From: Deferribacteres bacterium
GTDB taxonomy: Bacteria; Nitrospirota; Thermodesulfovibrionia; UBA6902
Direction: 5' to 3'
Length of the DNA stretch: 7,983 nt
Assembly (NCBI GenBank): GCA_030598625.1
Contig: JAUVPO010000078.1
Coordinates: 1-7,983 of the forward strand
The position numbers and the translations under genes are program-made. Positions 1-5,645 of this stretch are shown here, piece by piece (the first letter of the stretch is position 1; each line of letters opens with the position of its first letter). Under the pieces are notes generated by a model. It searched no databases, had not been told where the DNA came from, and was given only the letters and a program-made list of their open reading frames with translations.

Positions 1-1
1 G

Positions 2-286
2 CCGAGGCTCAATGTATTTAAAAGCCATAAACATATATATGCCCAGGTAATAGATGATAATTCAGGGAAAACGCTTGTTTCCGCGTCAAGCATGGATAAG
101 GAGCTTAAAGGGAAAGTTAGCGCAGGAAGCAATATTGCCGCTGCCGCAATTGTCGGTTCATTAGTTGCAAAGCGGGCGGCGGGCAAGGGCATTAAAAAGG
201 TTGTCTTTGATAGAGGGGGTTACCTGTATCACGGAAGGATTAAGGCGTTGGCTGATGCAGTTCGTAAAGAATCGCTTGAATTATAG
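2..286 (+). CDS. rplR: 50S ribosomal protein L18, 3' part (N-terminus outside window)
   Basis: This is the C-terminal 94 residues of ribosomal protein L18, which binds 5S rRNA in the central protuberance of the large subunit. The reading frame is open from base 2, beginning with the family-typical PRLNVFKS stretch, so the ATG at 92 is internal and not the real start. The later segments ASSMDKELKG, AAAIVGSLVAKRA and VVFDRGGYLYHGRIKALADAVRK are characteristic of the L18 core. About 25 N-terminal residues are missing compared with the usual length near 120. It is the first visible gene of the spc-type operon, 5' of rpsE as in most bacteria. The stop is followed immediately by a heptameric repeat array that fills most of the spacer to rpsE. 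Confidence 0.95.
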   Translation, partial: PRLNVFKSHKHIYAQVIDDNSGKTLVSASSMDKELKGKVSAGSNIAAAAIVGSLVAKRAAGKGIKKVVFDRGGYLYHGRIKALADAVRKESLEL

Positions 287-348
287 CTGTCGGCTATCAG
301 CTTTTATACGTTGGACCTATGCTGACTGCCAATCGCTAATTGCTTATT
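286..348 (+). repeat. Heptameric (7-base period) repeat array between rplR and rpsE
   Basis: From the last base of the rplR stop, 63 bases divide exactly into nine heptads in one phase. Heptads at 286, 293, 300, 321, 335 and 342 begin with GCT and the one at 328 begins with GCC. Examples are GCTGTCG (286), GCTATCA (293), GCTGACT (321) and GCTAATT (335). The two heptads at 307 and 314 are diverged but keep the phase. The array ends just before the rpsE ribosome binding site. Its function is unknown; it could be a degenerate tandem repeat of replication-slippage origin or an untranslated spacer. Confidence 0.6.
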
Positions 349-351
349 TAT

Positions 352-359
352 AAAGGAGG
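352..359 (+). promoter_or_regulatory. Ribosome binding site of rpsE
   Basis: AAAGGAGG is a near-perfect Shine-Dalgarno sequence. It lies one base from an ATG at 361 but four bases from an in-frame GTG at 364. Four bases is the same spacing as at rpoA in this window, so it supports the GTG as the translated start. Confidence 0.75.
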
Positions 360-363
360 AATG

Positions 364-885
364 GTGGGTAAAATTGACCCGGAGAGTCTTGGAATATTAA
401 AGGATAAGGTTATTCATATAAATAGGGTTGCTAAAGTCGTTAAGGGCGGCAGGCGTTTTTCTTTCAGCGCTCTTGTTGTTTTAGGTGATGAAAATGGTCA
501 TGTTGGGTTCGGGAAAGGAAAGGCAAAGGAGGTCCCCGAGGCAATCAGGAAGGCCATTGAACAGGCAAAGAGGGCATTGGTGAAAGTTCCAATAAAGGAC
601 GGAACAATTCCGCATCAGATCAACGGAATATATGGAGCGGGAAAGATTGTCATACTGCCTGCTAAACCCGGCACCGGTCTTATAGCGGGCGGTCCTGTCA
701 GGGCTGTTATGGAGGTGGTAGGGATACGGAATATTGTTGCCAAGTCAATAGGCAGTAAAAATCCCTTTAACACGATCAGGGCCACGATTAACGGGCTTGT
801 GAAATTGAAGGACGCGAAGAGTGTGGAAAGAAGGACGGGAAAGAGCGAAGAGCGGCAACGGGGGGCGCCTAATGAATCACCTTAA
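364..885 (+). CDS. rpsE: 30S ribosomal protein S5
   Basis: S5 sits at the mRNA entry side of the small subunit and affects decoding accuracy and helicase activity. The protein of 173 residues has the N-terminal double-stranded-RNA-binding-like domain (about 14-77), including the conserved loop KGGRRFSFSALV near 27-38 and VGFGKGKAKEVPEAI. The C-terminal domain (about 94-150) includes PAKPGTGLIAGGPVRAV and the SKNPFNTIRAT segment. A strong Shine-Dalgarno sequence ends at 359. The GTG at 364 fits its spacing better than the ATG at 361; the next upstream start, TTG at 340, has no binding site. The last ~20 residues are a polar, charged tail (SVERRTGKSEERQRG) beyond the conserved fold. The final 14 bases overlap the start of rpmD in another frame, which suggests coupled translation. 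Confidence 0.96.
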   Translation: MGKIDPESLGILKDKVIHINRVAKVVKGGRRFSFSALVVLGDENGHVGFGKGKAKEVPEAIRKAIEQAKRALVKVPIKDGTIPHQINGIYGAGKIVILPAKPGTGLIAGGPVRAVMEVVGIRNIVAKSIGSKNPFNTIRATINGLVKLKDAKSVERRTGKSEERQRGAPNESP

Positions 886-1063
886 GATTACTTTAAAACG
901 GAGCTTGATCGGCAGGTCCGAAAAACTGAGAAGAATCGTAAGAGCTCTCGGTTTGAAGAAAATTAACCAAAGTGTCACCCATAAGGATACACCTTCTATA
1001 AGGGGAATGATTCACAAAACTGTTCATCTGATTGAAGTCAGCGAGTCGGGGAGGGGAAAATGA
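872..1063 (+). CDS. rpmD: 50S ribosomal protein L30
   Basis: L30 is a small peripheral protein of the large subunit. The 63-residue product has the typical bacterial L30 layout: a first beta strand (HLKITLKRSLIGR), the helix with KLRRIVRALGLKKINQSV, then the conserved HKDTPSIRGMIHKTVHLIEV, with a short basic tail. Length is close to the usual 58-60. The ATG at 872 lies inside the end of rpsE (14-nt overlap) and has a G-rich stretch (860-866) upstream as a possible ribosome binding site. Its TGA stop overlaps the ATG of rplO (ATGA at 1060-1063). A longer reading frame extends upstream to 821 but adds residues unlike L30. L30 is absent from some bacterial lineages, so its presence is mildly informative. 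Confidence 0.95.
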   Translation: MNHLKITLKRSLIGRSEKLRRIVRALGLKKINQSVTHKDTPSIRGMIHKTVHLIEVSESGRGK

Positions 1064-1497
1064 AATTATCAGAGCTTGCACCGGCAGCAGGGAGCAGGAA
1101 AAAGAGGAAAAGGGTCGGCAGAGGCCCGGGCTCCGGTCATGGCAAGACATCGTGCAGGGGGCACAAGGGGCAGAACTCAAGAAGCGGGGGCGGCACTAAA
1201 GCTGGTTTTGAGGGCGGACAAATGCCTTTACAGCGCCGGCTCCCCAAGAGGGGCTTTACAAATATTTTTCAAAAAAAATATTCGATTGTCAACCTTGGTG
1301 TCCTGGATAAACTTTCAGAGTCCGTAATTACTCCGGATTTTCTGTTAAGCGAAAAGATAGTGAAAAAGAGGCGGGACGGAATTAAGATCCTTGGTAATGG
1401 AGAGATAACCAGACCGATCACAGTAAAAGCCCATGCCTTCAGCGTCTCTGCGAAAGAAAAAATAACCAGGGCGCAGGGAAGCGTAGAAGTAATATAA
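1060..1497 (+). CDS. rplO: 50S ribosomal protein L15
   Basis: L15 is a large-subunit protein that contacts many domains of 23S rRNA through an extended basic N-terminal arm. The 145-residue product begins MKLSELAPAAGSRKKRKRVGRG, followed by the glycine-rich arm GSGHGKTSCRGHKGQNSRSGGG (about 24-45) and the conserved FEGGQMPLQRRLPKRGF (about 50-66). The globular C-terminal domain ends in the usual pattern ITVKAHAFSVSAKEKI. Length is normal. The start overlaps the rpmD stop as ATGA, with GAGGGG at 1051-1056 as a close ribosome binding site. It is followed by an unusually long AT-rich gap before secY. Confidence 0.97.
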   Translation: MKLSELAPAAGSRKKRKRVGRGPGSGHGKTSCRGHKGQNSRSGGGTKAGFEGGQMPLQRRLPKRGFTNIFQKKYSIVNLGVLDKLSESVITPDFLLSEKIVKKRRDGIKILGNGEITRPITVKAHAFSVSAKEKITRAQGSVEVI

Positions 1498-1589
1498 GAT
1501 TAAAATTAATAGATCAAAAACAAGAGTTATTGGAAAAATTTTAAATAAAACACTCCATATATTTATCATTTTGATTTTTATCTTCTATC

Positions 1590-2897
1590 GTGAGTATTGT
1601 CAATAGCTTTCAAAACATATTTAGGATAGCCGAGCTGAAGAGCAGGATACTCTTTACCCTTGCCCTGTTAGCTGTTTACAGGATAGGCGCCCACATCCCG
1701 ACCCCCGGAATCAATGGAGAAGAATTAAGCAAATTTCTAATGGAGAGGGGCGGCGCGCTTATGGGGTTCTTCGACATGTTCTCCGGAGGCGCGTTATCGA
1801 GGGCGACTATATTTGCGTTGGGAATAATGCCTTATATAAGCGCTTCAATTATCCTGCAGCTCCTTACCGTTGTTATACCGGCGCTCGGCAAACTTGCAAA
1901 AGAGGGTGAATCAGGAAGGAAAAAGATCACCCAGTATACGCGTTATGGAACGGTAGTGATTAGCATTGTCCAGTCTATAGGGATAGCGGTTGGAATTGAA
2001 AGCATGAACCAGGGCGCCTTTATCCAGAATCCGGGTTGGTCATTCAGACTTTTGACAATGATTACCATGACATCCGGGACCGCCTTTCTAATGTGGCTTG
2101 GAGAACAGATAACGGAACGGGGGATCGGTAACGGTATTTCTCTTATTATCTTTGCGGGTATAGTGGCAAGATTCCCTAATGCGGTCATCGGTTCGGTATC
2201 TCTCGTAAGGGCCGGTGAATTGCACTTAATATTAATGCTGCTTGTAGTTGTGATGATGATAGCCGTTATTGCTATCATTGTTTATGTGGAGAGGGGTCAA
2301 AGGAAGATCCCTGTTCAATATGCCAAACGGGTGGTAGGCAGAAAGGTATATGGAGGTCAAAGCACACACCTCCCGCTTAAGGTAAACACAGCGGGTGTCA
2401 TACCTCCGATTTTTGCTTCATCGATTATAATGTTTCCAGCGACAATAGCGGGATTCATACCGATCCCGTGGGTCCAATCGATGTCAAGACAGCTTGCTCC
2501 GGGCACGGTATTTTATACGCTGGTTTATGTCAGCATGATTTTTTTCTTTTGTTATTTCTACACATCAATAATCTTTAACCCTGTGGATATGGCGGATAAC
2601 CTGAAAAAATACGGCGGATTTATTCCAGGGGTGAGACCGGGACAGAAGACGTCTGATTATATATATCGCGTTCTTACGAGAATTACTTTCGGAGGCGCGG
2701 TTTATCTTTCGGCTGTTTGTATATTGCCCGATATCCTTAGAGGCTACTTTAATGTGCCCTTTTATTTCGGCGGCACATCCATTCTTATAGTTGTGGGTGT
2801 CGCTCTCGATACTATTTCACAGATGGAGTCTCATCTCGTAACACGTTCCTATGAAGGATTTTTGAAAAAAGGCAGGGTCCGGGGCAGGAAAGGCTGA
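1590..2897 (+). CDS. secY: Preprotein translocase subunit SecY
   Basis: SecY is the channel-forming inner-membrane subunit of the Sec translocon, working with SecE, SecG, SecA and the ribosome. The 435-residue sequence shows ten hydrophobic segments, roughly 18-36, 73-95, 118-137, 152-172, 180-200, 212-234, 266-289, 306-327, 365-382 and 394-412. The plug region (about 60-72) precedes the signature GIMPYISASIILQLL. The large cytoplasmic loops carry ERGQRKIPVQYAKR (about 234-247) and GGFIPGVRPGQKT, whose R349 matches the arginine known as R357 in E. coli. Length is standard. The start is GTG at 1590: an in-frame stop at 1572-1574 leaves no other sensible start, and no Shine-Dalgarno sequence is visible. 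The adk gene, often next in this operon, is absent; map follows after 58 bases. Confidence 0.97.
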   Translation: MSIVNSFQNIFRIAELKSRILFTLALLAVYRIGAHIPTPGINGEELSKFLMERGGALMGFFDMFSGGALSRATIFALGIMPYISASIILQLLTVVIPALGKLAKEGESGRKKITQYTRYGTVVISIVQSIGIAVGIESMNQGAFIQNPGWSFRLLTMITMTSGTAFLMWLGEQITERGIGNGISLIIFAGIVARFPNAVIGSVSLVRAGELHLILMLLVVVMMIAVIAIIVYVERGQRKIPVQYAKRVVGRKVYGGQSTHLPLKVNTAGVIPPIFASSIIMFPATIAGFIPIPWVQSMSRQLAPGTVFYTLVYVSMIFFFCYFYTSIIFNPVDMADNLKKYGGFIPGVRPGQKTSDYIYRVLTRITFGGAVYLSAVCILPDILRGYFNVPFYFGGTSILIVVGVALDTISQMESHLVTRSYEGFLKKGRVRGRKG

Positions 2898-2926
2898 GAC
2901 TTCCGTTAACCAAGTTTTCTTTTGAC

Positions 2927-2954
2927 ATTTGGATATTGGAATTTGGATTTAATA
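2927..2954 (+). repeat. Heptameric repeat array upstream of map
   Basis: Four consecutive heptads are present: ATTTGGA at 2927, TATTGGA at 2934, ATTTGGA at 2941 and TTTAATA at 2948. The first and third are identical, the second differs by one transposition-like change and the fourth is diverged. A TTGACA hexamer at 2922-2927 abuts the array. The period equals that of the array before rpsE, although the unit sequence differs. The array ends two bases before the map TTG start. Confidence 0.5.
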
Positions 2955-2955
2955 A

Positions 2956-3702
2956 TTGATAGTTCTCAAGTCAGACGATGAAATAAAAAAAATGGCGGAA
3001 TCATGCCGGATAGTAGCGGAAGTGCTGGAAGGAATAAAGGGAAATGTGTCACCGGGTATAGCGACTAAGGAAATTGACGCATATGCTGAATCTTTTATAC
3101 TCTCAAAAGGAGCTAAACCGGCTTTTAAAGGATATAGAGGTTATCCCGCCAGTGTTTGCGCTTCCATAAATGAGCAGGTTGTCCATGGAATACCGTCTTT
3201 AACGAAGTTAAGGGAAGGGGATATTATCAGTCTCGATATTGGAGTATATTATAAGGGATTTTATGGAGACGCTGCCGTAACATTGCCTATAGGCAAAATA
3301 AGTGAGCGGGCGGAAAAACTGCTGACGGTCACGAAAAAGGCGTTGCAGGCCGGTATAGAAAACGCGGTCATTGGTAAAAGACTCTCTGATATATCGTCAG
3401 CTATACAAACCAGATCGGAGTCGGAGGGTTTTTCGGTAGTCAGGAATTTTGTAGGTCACGGCATAGGCAGAGAACTTCACGAGGAGCCGCAAATACCGAA
3501 TTTCGGCAGACCCGGAGAAGGGCCGGAATTAATGGAAGGGATGACATTAGCCATTGAGCCGATGGTCAATGCCGGCGGCTGGGAAGTTATTATATTAAAA
3601 GACGGATGGACTGCCGTAACAAAAGACAGGAGTTTATCAGCCCATTTTGAACATACGGTGGCAATTACAAAAGATGGGCAGAATGTCTTGACTAAATTAT
3701 GA
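2956..3702 (+). CDS. map: Type I methionine aminopeptidase
   Basis: This enzyme removes the initiator methionine from nascent proteins when the second residue is small; it is a cytosolic dinuclear metalloprotease of the pita-bread fold. All expected ligands are present: D94 and D105 (SLDIGVYYKGFYGDAAVT), H168 (FVGHGIG), E201 (LAIEPMV) and E232 (HFEHTVAI). The substrate-contacting histidines are H77 (VVHGIP) and H175 (ELHEEP). At 248 residues it has no N-terminal zinc-finger extension, as in the E. coli-type subclass. The TTG start at 2956 gives the family-typical opening MIVLKSDDEIKKM. There is no good Shine-Dalgarno sequence, only GGA at 2945-2947. It lies between secY and infA, a common location. 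A promoter for infA is embedded in its last codons. Confidence 0.97.
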   Translation: MIVLKSDDEIKKMAESCRIVAEVLEGIKGNVSPGIATKEIDAYAESFILSKGAKPAFKGYRGYPASVCASINEQVVHGIPSLTKLREGDIISLDIGVYYKGFYGDAAVTLPIGKISERAEKLLTVTKKALQAGIENAVIGKRLSDISSAIQTRSESEGFSVVRNFVGHGIGRELHEEPQIPNFGRPGEGPELMEGMTLAIEPMVNAGGWEVIILKDGWTAVTKDRSLSAHFEHTVAITKDGQNVLTKL

Positions 3703-3716
3703 GAAATAAGTATAAT
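3688..3716 (+). promoter_or_regulatory. Sigma70-type promoter upstream of infA, within the end of map
   Basis: TTGACT at 3688-3693 (five of six consensus bases) is separated by exactly 17 bases from a perfect TATAAT at 3711-3716. The -35 box lies in the last codons of map and the -10 box in the 27-base gap before infA. The expected transcription start is about 3722-3724, only some 6-8 bases before the infA ATG at 3730, so the transcript would have almost no leader. The promoter would allow infA and the alpha-operon genes to be made independently of the upstream spc genes. It is predicted from sequence only, and chance matches are possible in AT-rich DNA. Confidence 0.65.
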
Positions 3717-3729
3717 TATTAGTTCTATA

Positions 3730-3948
3730 ATGTCTAAAGAAGAGGCCATAGAAGTTCAGGGGACGATTCGTGAGAATTTGCCTAACGCGATGTTCAGGGT
3801 CGAACTTGAAAACGGACAAATAATATTGGCTTATGTTTCCGGAAAAATGCGAATGCATTTTATCAAGATACTGCCTGGAGACAAGGTGACTGTTGAGCTT
3901 TCGCCCTATGACCTCACAAAAGGCAGGATAACGTACAGATTCAAGTAA
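3730..3948 (+). CDS. infA: Translation initiation factor IF-1
   Basis: IF-1 binds the A site of the 30S subunit during initiation, next to S12 and helix 44. The 72-residue protein is a complete single S1/OB-fold domain, with the conserved segments IEVQGTIRENLPNAMFRVELENGQ, ISGKM-like VSGKMRMHF, ILPGDKVTVELSPYDLTKGRITYRFK. Length and sequence match bacterial IF-1 very closely. The ATG at 3730 has no Shine-Dalgarno sequence: the preceding bases are TATTAGTTCTATA. A near-consensus promoter ends 13 bases before the start. Together these suggest translation from a very short leader, or by coupling with map when transcribed from upstream. Confidence 0.97.
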   Translation: MSKEEAIEVQGTIRENLPNAMFRVELENGQIILAYVSGKMRMHFIKILPGDKVTVELSPYDLTKGRITYRFK

Positions 3949-3976
3949 GCGGTTAAAAAGCCGGAATGAGGCAGAT

Positions 3977-4090
3977 ATGAAAGTAAGATCATCAGTAAAA
4001 CCGATTTGTGCAAAGTGCAAGGTAATAAAAAGAGAAGGTGTTGTCAGGGTCATATGCAGTAACCCGAAGCATAAACAAAGGCAGGGATAA
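3977..4090 (+). CDS. rpmJ: 50S ribosomal protein L36 (zinc-binding form)
   Basis: L36 is the smallest large-subunit protein and folds around a zinc ion. This 37-residue protein reads MKVRSSVKPICAKCKVIKREG and then VVRVICSNPKHKQRQG. It keeps the complete C-C-C-H zinc site: C11, C14, C27 and H32. Some bacteria have a second, cysteine-free paralogue used in zinc shortage; none is seen here. GAGG at 3968-3971 lies five bases before the ATG. It follows infA by 28 bases, the usual neighbour, and precedes rpsM by 31 bases. Confidence 0.96.
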   Translation: MKVRSSVKPICAKCKVIKREGVVRVICSNPKHKQRQG

Positions 4091-4121
4091 TTTAGAATGA
4101 ACAGGGAAAAGGGGAGTTAAG

Positions 4122-4496
4122 GTGAGAATAGCAGGAGTAGACTTACCAAGAAATGAACGGATGGAAGTAAGTTTGACAAGGATATTCGGTATTGGAAGGA
4201 CCATTTCCCGCAGGATCCTGCAGGAAACCGGTATAAATATGAACAAGAAAACCAGAGATCTCACTGATGAAGAAGGGGTAAAACTCAGGACTGCCATAGA
4301 CAGGGACTGCAAAGTCGAGGGCGACTTAAGGCGGGAAATTACCATGAATATAAAGAGGCTTCAGGATATCGGCAGTTACAGAGGACTCCGGCACAGGAAC
4401 AAACTGCCTGTGCGCGGTCAGAGGACCAGCACGAATGCGCGCACCCGTAAGGGCGCCAAGAAGGCCATCGGTGGCATGAGGAAGAAGGGGCGTTAA
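4122..4496 (+). CDS. rpsM: 30S ribosomal protein S13
   Basis: S13 lies in the head of the small subunit and contacts the P-site tRNA and the large subunit through bridges. The 124-residue protein begins MRIAGVDLPRNERMEVSLTRIFGIGRTISRRIL (helix-hairpin region about 14-50) and has the hallmark C-terminal tail DIGSYRGLRHRNKLPVRGQRTSTNARTRKG (about 82-111), ending in a basic segment. The start is GTG at 4122, with GGGGAG at 4111-4116 placed five bases upstream. The stop TAA shares one base with the rpsK ATG. In E. coli, S4 represses the alpha operon by binding near the rpsM start; I do not recognise a clear equivalent pseudoknot in the 31-base gap here. Confidence 0.97.
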   Translation: MRIAGVDLPRNERMEVSLTRIFGIGRTISRRILQETGINMNKKTRDLTDEEGVKLRTAIDRDCKVEGDLRREITMNIKRLQDIGSYRGLRHRNKLPVRGQRTSTNARTRKGAKKAIGGMRKKGR

Positions 4497-4885
4497 TGGC
4501 ACAGAAGAAGAGAAAGGGCGGCAAAAAAGAAAAGAAGGTAGTACATTCAGGAACGGCATACATTCAGGCCACATTCAACAATACTATAATTACTATTACC
4601 GACCAGAACGGAAATGTTATCACATGGTCATCAGCAGGAGCTCAAGGATTCAAGGGTTCAAGAAAGAGCACCCCGTATGCCGCTCAAATAGCTGCTGATA
4701 CGGCTGCCAAAAAGGCGATGGGTTTCGGGATGAGACAGATAGATGTGTATGTAAAGGGTCCGGGTTCCGGCAGGGAGTCAGCTATCAGGGCACTTCAGGC
4801 TGCGGGTCTTGAAATAAGTCTTATTAAGGACGTAACTCCTGTTCCTCATAACGGCACCAAACCACCGAAAAGGAGAAGAGTATAG
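4496..4885 (+). CDS. rpsK: 30S ribosomal protein S11
   Basis: S11 is part of the small-subunit platform and helps form the mRNA exit region. The 129-residue protein has a basic N-terminal tail (MAQKKRKGGKKEKK), the core GTAYIQATFNNTIITITDQNGNVITWSSAG and the conserved YAAQIAADTAAKKAMGFGM and VKGPGSGRESAIRAL segments. N119-G120 (PVPHNG) is the position where E. coli S11 is known to carry an isoaspartate. The tail reads HNGTKPPKRRRV, whereas most bacterial S11 proteins have cysteine-arginine rather than threonine-lysine before PPK. Its ATG overlaps the rpsM stop by one base, and its TAG overlaps the rpsD GTG by one base, so the three genes are probably coupled. Confidence 0.97.
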   Translation: MAQKKRKGGKKEKKVVHSGTAYIQATFNNTIITITDQNGNVITWSSAGAQGFKGSRKSTPYAAQIAADTAAKKAMGFGMRQIDVYVKGPGSGRESAIRALQAAGLEISLIKDVTPVPHNGTKPPKRRRV

Positions 4886-5511
4886 TGGCAAGATACAGGG
4901 ATGCGCTGTGCAGATTGTGCAGGAGAGAAAGTGAGAAACTGTTTCTGAAAGGTGACAGATGTTATACGGATAAATGCGCGGTTGAGAGAAGGAAGTACGC
5001 GCCCGGGCAGCATGGCCAGAGGAGAAGGAAACTGTCTGATTATGCTTTGCAGCTCAGGGAAAAACAAAAGGCAAAAGAAACGTATGGCGTACTTGAAAGT
5101 CAGTTTAAGAGATATTTTTATCTGGCGGATAAAAAGAAGGGTGTTACGGGAAGCAACCTTTTACAATTATTGGAACTCAGACTTGATAATGTAATTTATC
5201 GCCTTGGATTTGCCGCAAATCGAAGGCAGGCAAGGCAACTTGTGTTGCATGGCCATTTTGCCGTGAACGACAGACGGGTAAACATACCCTCATATCTGGT
5301 CCGTTCCGGTGATATTGTGAGTCTTAAAGAATCGAGCAGAAAACTTACTGTTATAGAAGAAAATATTTCCAAAATGGAACACAGGGGTTTGCCCTCATGG
5401 GTGGAAGTGGATATAAAGAATTTCAAAGGCAAGGTGCTTCATCCCCCGGCAAGGGACCAGATTGAACTACCCGTCCAGGAACAGTTGATAGTTGAATTGT
5501 ATTCGAAATAA
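4885..5511 (+). CDS. rpsD: 30S ribosomal protein S4 (zinc-binding form)
   Basis: S4 is a primary 16S rRNA binding protein that starts assembly of the small-subunit body. In many bacteria it also represses ribosomal-protein synthesis by binding mRNA. The 208-residue protein has the zinc-binding N-terminal form, C9-x2-C12-x13-C26-x4-C31, like that of Thermus thermophilus. The S4 RNA-binding domain spans about 92-155 (LELRLDNVIYRLGFAANRRQARQLVLHGHF and NIPSYLVRSGDIVSL). The C-terminus ends in QEQLIVELYSK, typical of the family. The start is GTG at 4885, giving MARYRDALCRLCRRE. After its stop comes a 138-base leader before rpoA, where S4-dependent control might act (inference). Confidence 0.97.
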   Translation: MARYRDALCRLCRRESEKLFLKGDRCYTDKCAVERRKYAPGQHGQRRRKLSDYALQLREKQKAKETYGVLESQFKRYFYLADKKKGVTGSNLLQLLELRLDNVIYRLGFAANRRQARQLVLHGHFAVNDRRVNIPSYLVRSGDIVSLKESSRKLTVIEENISKMEHRGLPSWVEVDIKNFKGKVLHPPARDQIELPVQEQLIVELYSK

Positions 5512-5529
5512 ATTATTAATTAAATAATT
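5511..5529 (+). repeat. AT-only inverted repeat after rpsD
   Basis: Seven-base arms AATTATT (5511-5517) and AATAATT (5523-5529) flank a five-base centre. The repeat starts at the last base of the rpsD stop codon. Its weak pairing and lack of G or C make it a poor terminator. A second small inverted repeat, TGATC at 5529-5533 with GATCA at 5543-5547, follows directly. They may shape the rpoA leader RNA or protect the upstream mRNA end, but no function can be assigned. Confidence 0.4.
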
Positions 5530-5622
5530 GATCGTAATAAAGGATCAGGTCTTGACATTTTCTTGAAGTGAATATTGCTACCTGAAGCAGTTTGTTTGGC
5601 AATTTATGTGAAATGTAAAGGC

Positions 5623-5645
5623 GGGACCTGGTCCCAATGAGGAGG
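5623..5645 (+). promoter_or_regulatory. Leader hairpin and ribosome binding site of rpoA
   Basis: GGGAC (5623-5627) and GTCCC (5631-5635) form a compact five-base-pair stem with a three-base loop. It ends three bases before the strong Shine-Dalgarno sequence GAGGAGG (5639-5645), which is four bases from the rpoA ATG. The stem sits where a bound protein or a slightly larger fold could block ribosome loading. It lies at the end of a 138-base non-coding spacer after rpsD, by far the longest gap inside the alpha part of the operon. Control by S4 is a reasonable but untested guess. Confidence 0.5.

Noticed and set aside
286..305. Terminator between rplR and rpsE (AGCTG/CAGCT arms followed by TTTT)
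   Set aside because: The stem is only five pairs and is a by-product of the heptad repeat; a terminator here would cut an essential operon.
165..353. Plus-strand frame overlapping rplR in another frame
   Set aside because: It overlaps a clear L18 frame and its product has no recognisable features.
340..360. TTG at 340 as the rpsE start
   Set aside because: It would place the strong Shine-Dalgarno sequence inside the coding region and has none of its own; it also lies in the repeat array.
821..871. Longer L30 start at 821
   Set aside because: The added residues lie within the S5 tail, do not resemble L30, and the ATG at 872 gives the normal L30 N-terminus.
893..1180. Minus-strand reading frames opposite rpmD/rplO and similar long frames opposite secY, rpsM, rpsK and rpoA
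   Set aside because: They lie fully opposite conserved genes, have no ribosome binding sites and encode no recognisable domains.
1530..1561. Promoter upstream of secY (TTGGAA and CATATA)
   Set aside because: The -35 is weak and the spacing is 20 bases; AT-rich sequence makes such pairs common.
2922..2953. TTGACA (2922-2927) with TTTAAT (2948-2953) as a promoter for map
   Set aside because: The spacer would be 20 bases, too long for a sigma70 promoter, and the hexamer adjoins a heptad repeat that easily creates such matches.
5552..5580. TTGACA in the rpoA leader as a promoter -35 box
   Set aside because: At 16-18 bases downstream the sequence offers only ATTGCT, TTGCTA or TGCTAC, none resembling a -10 box.
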